A stretch of 64,000 bases of DNA from an uncultured Ruminococcus sp. (GTDB taxonomy: Bacteria; Bacillota; Clostridia; Oscillospirales; Ruminococcaceae), in assembly GCA_947169885.1 (NCBI GenBank), contig CAMVRM010000003.1, positions 1 to 64,000 of the forward strand. The letters run 5' to 3'. The position numbers were made by a program, and so were the translations under genes. A model generated the notes under the pieces. The model was given only the letters and a program-made list of their open reading frames with translations. It did not search any database and was not told the DNA's origin. Positions 62,671-64,000 of the stretch are shown piece by piece. How positions within the stretch are numbered: the stretch's first letter is position 1; the number at the start of each line of letters is the position of its first letter.

Positions 62671-64000
62671 ATGCCCGAAATAATCACAGGACGAGCGCAC
62701 AGCGGCAATATCGAACTGCTTTTTGAACGGATAAAGACAGCCGCCGCTGACAAGCAGGTGACAGTCATCGTTCCCGACCAGTTCTCTTTTGAAGCGGACA
62801 AACAGCTTTATGAACTGCTGGGAGCAAGAACTTTCAACAGCATCGAAACAGCAGGCATAGCGGCGCTTGCGGAAAAGATAGGCAGAGAACACGGCAGCAG
62901 CGGTCTTGCACCTGCGAACGACAACGCAAAACTTATCGCCATGTACCGTGCGCAGTCTAAACTAAAAAGCGGCGGTCTGAGCGTTTTTTCAAAGTCGCTC
63001 ATGAGACCTAAATTCGTGCATGACTGCATTGAACTTTCGGCACAGCTTACACGTTCGGGTGCAGATGCCGCCGAGATAAGAGCATCGGCAGAAATCGACA
63101 GTTCGGTAACGCTCAGACTTAAAGACCTTTCAACGGTCATAGAAGCTTATAAGAATGAACTGTCTGAAATGGCGCTTCGTGACAACATTTCCGAAATGGC
63201 ATACGCCGCAGAACTTGTGCGTGAAAACAAGCTGTTTAAGGGCAGGACTGTGTTTTTCTATGCTTTCAACAGCTTTTCAAAGGACGAACTGCAATTCGTA
63301 GGCAGTGTTATCAGAAATGCGGCTTCGGTGACTTTTGAATTTCTGCATGACGAGGTGAAAAACGGCACTGACCCGTTCCGTGATACTCTTAGGACTATCG
63401 AGGACATAAGGCGTATCTCAGCCGATCAGAACCGCAGTGTCACCATTACCCACGTTGAGGGCGTTTATCAGTCAGAGCCGACAAAGCACATAAACCTCGG
63501 CTATTTCGGGTTCGACACGCAGAAAGCACCTCATGACGGGCTTGTGACGGTTGCGGCGGCTTCGGATATTTACGAAGAATGCGACTACATCTGCGCTAAG
63601 ATATGCGAACTTGTGGGCGACAAAGAACGTGGGCTGGAATTCAGCGACATCGCAGTTATCTGCGGCTCGCTCGAAGAGGACAGGCGTATACTTTCTTCCG
63701 CCGCCGAGAAATACGAGATACCCTGCTTTGTCGACCTGCCAGATACGGCGCTCAGGTCTATCCCCGGGCGCTATCTTATGAGTATTCTCGATGCTTGCTC
63801 GGGCAGGACATACAAGACCGAAAAAGTGCTGAGACTAATAAAATCTCCGCTGTCGTTCTTCCACTACTATGATGCACTTGACATCGAGGAATACTGCCTG
63901 ACGTGGGGCATTGACGGCGATATGTGGAAAAGTTCATTTGAGCGTGGGGACGGCAAACCGTTCAAAAAACGTATAGATGAGACTAGAAGCCGCATTATCG
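62671..64000 (+). CDS. addB: AddB-like ATP-dependent nuclease subunit B, 5' part (runs off the window)
   Basis: Open frame from ATG 62671 (SD ggagga) to the window end: 'MPEIITGRAHSGNIELLFERIKTAAADKQVTVIVPDQFSFEADKQLYELLGARTFNSIETAGIAALAEKIGREHG', AddB-like N-terminus. Confidence 0.75.
   Translation, partial: MPEIITGRAHSGNIELLFERIKTAAADKQVTVIVPDQFSFEADKQLYELLGARTFNSIETAGIAALAEKIGREHGSSGLAPANDNAKLIAMYRAQSKLKSGGLSVFSKSLMRPKFVHDCIELSAQLTRSGADAAEIRASAEIDSSVTLRLKDLSTVIEAYKNELSEMALRDNISEMAYAAELVRENKLFKGRTVFFYAFNSFSKDELQFVGSVIRNAASVTFEFLHDEVKNGTDPFRDTLRTIEDIRRISADQNRSVTITHVEGVYQSEPTKHINLGYFGFDTQKAPHDGLVTVAAASDIYEECDYICAKICELVGDKERGLEFSDIAVICGSLEEDRRILSSAAEKYEIPCFVDLPDTALRSIPGRYLMSILDACSGRTYKTEKVLRLIKSPLSFFHYYDALDIEEYCLTWGIDGDMWKSSFERGDGKPFKKRIDETRSRII

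Noticed and set aside
1-64000. CRISPR arrays, tRNA/rRNA genes, transposases, prophage modules
   Set aside because: None seen: no regularly spaced repeats, no cloverleaf or rRNA-like stretches noticed, and no transposase, integrase or phage structural proteins among the translations. A tRNAscan/Infernal run would be needed to be certain.

Overview
The window is low-to-moderate GC Firmicutes DNA. Gene content and protein style suggest a Ruminococcus-like Clostridia, but this is inference. It is densely coding on both strands. I saw no rRNA, tRNA, CRISPR array, phage module or transposase by eye. Most of 20-64 kb is housekeeping or metabolism: radA, pnuC, a GH3 enzyme, an ABC-F protein, rpe, oadBG, mscS, comF/recD2, rpsO-pnp, folD, lgt, two M16 peptidases, dnaE, whiA, rapZ, murB, hprK, two M42 peptidases, murD, a flavodiiron protein, a flavin reductase-rubredoxin fusion and a 5' fragment of an addB-like gene. 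Two accessory systems stand out. The first is a Hen1/Pnkp bacterial RNA-repair operon (about 3.9-8.1 kb, minus). Between hen1 and pnkp it holds an unlisted, frameshifted ORF remnant that abuts or overlaps both neighbours. The second is a five-gene MoxR AAA+ / DUF5682 / VWA / SWIM zinc-finger / DUF4132 operon (about 11.6-21.4 kb, plus). It resembles the uncharacterised E. coli yehL-yehM-yehP-yehQ + yehI (molR-like) gene set and runs directly into radA with an 11-bp gap. On the RNA side, the best candidate is a compact pseudoknot-capable leader plus a 15-bp intrinsic terminator immediately upstream of pnuC, a possible NAD+-II-type riboswitch or an unrelated new one. Others are a structured rpsO leader and a long imperfect hairpin between rpsO and pnp. 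All calls are from reading sequence and the supplied translations; no searches were run.
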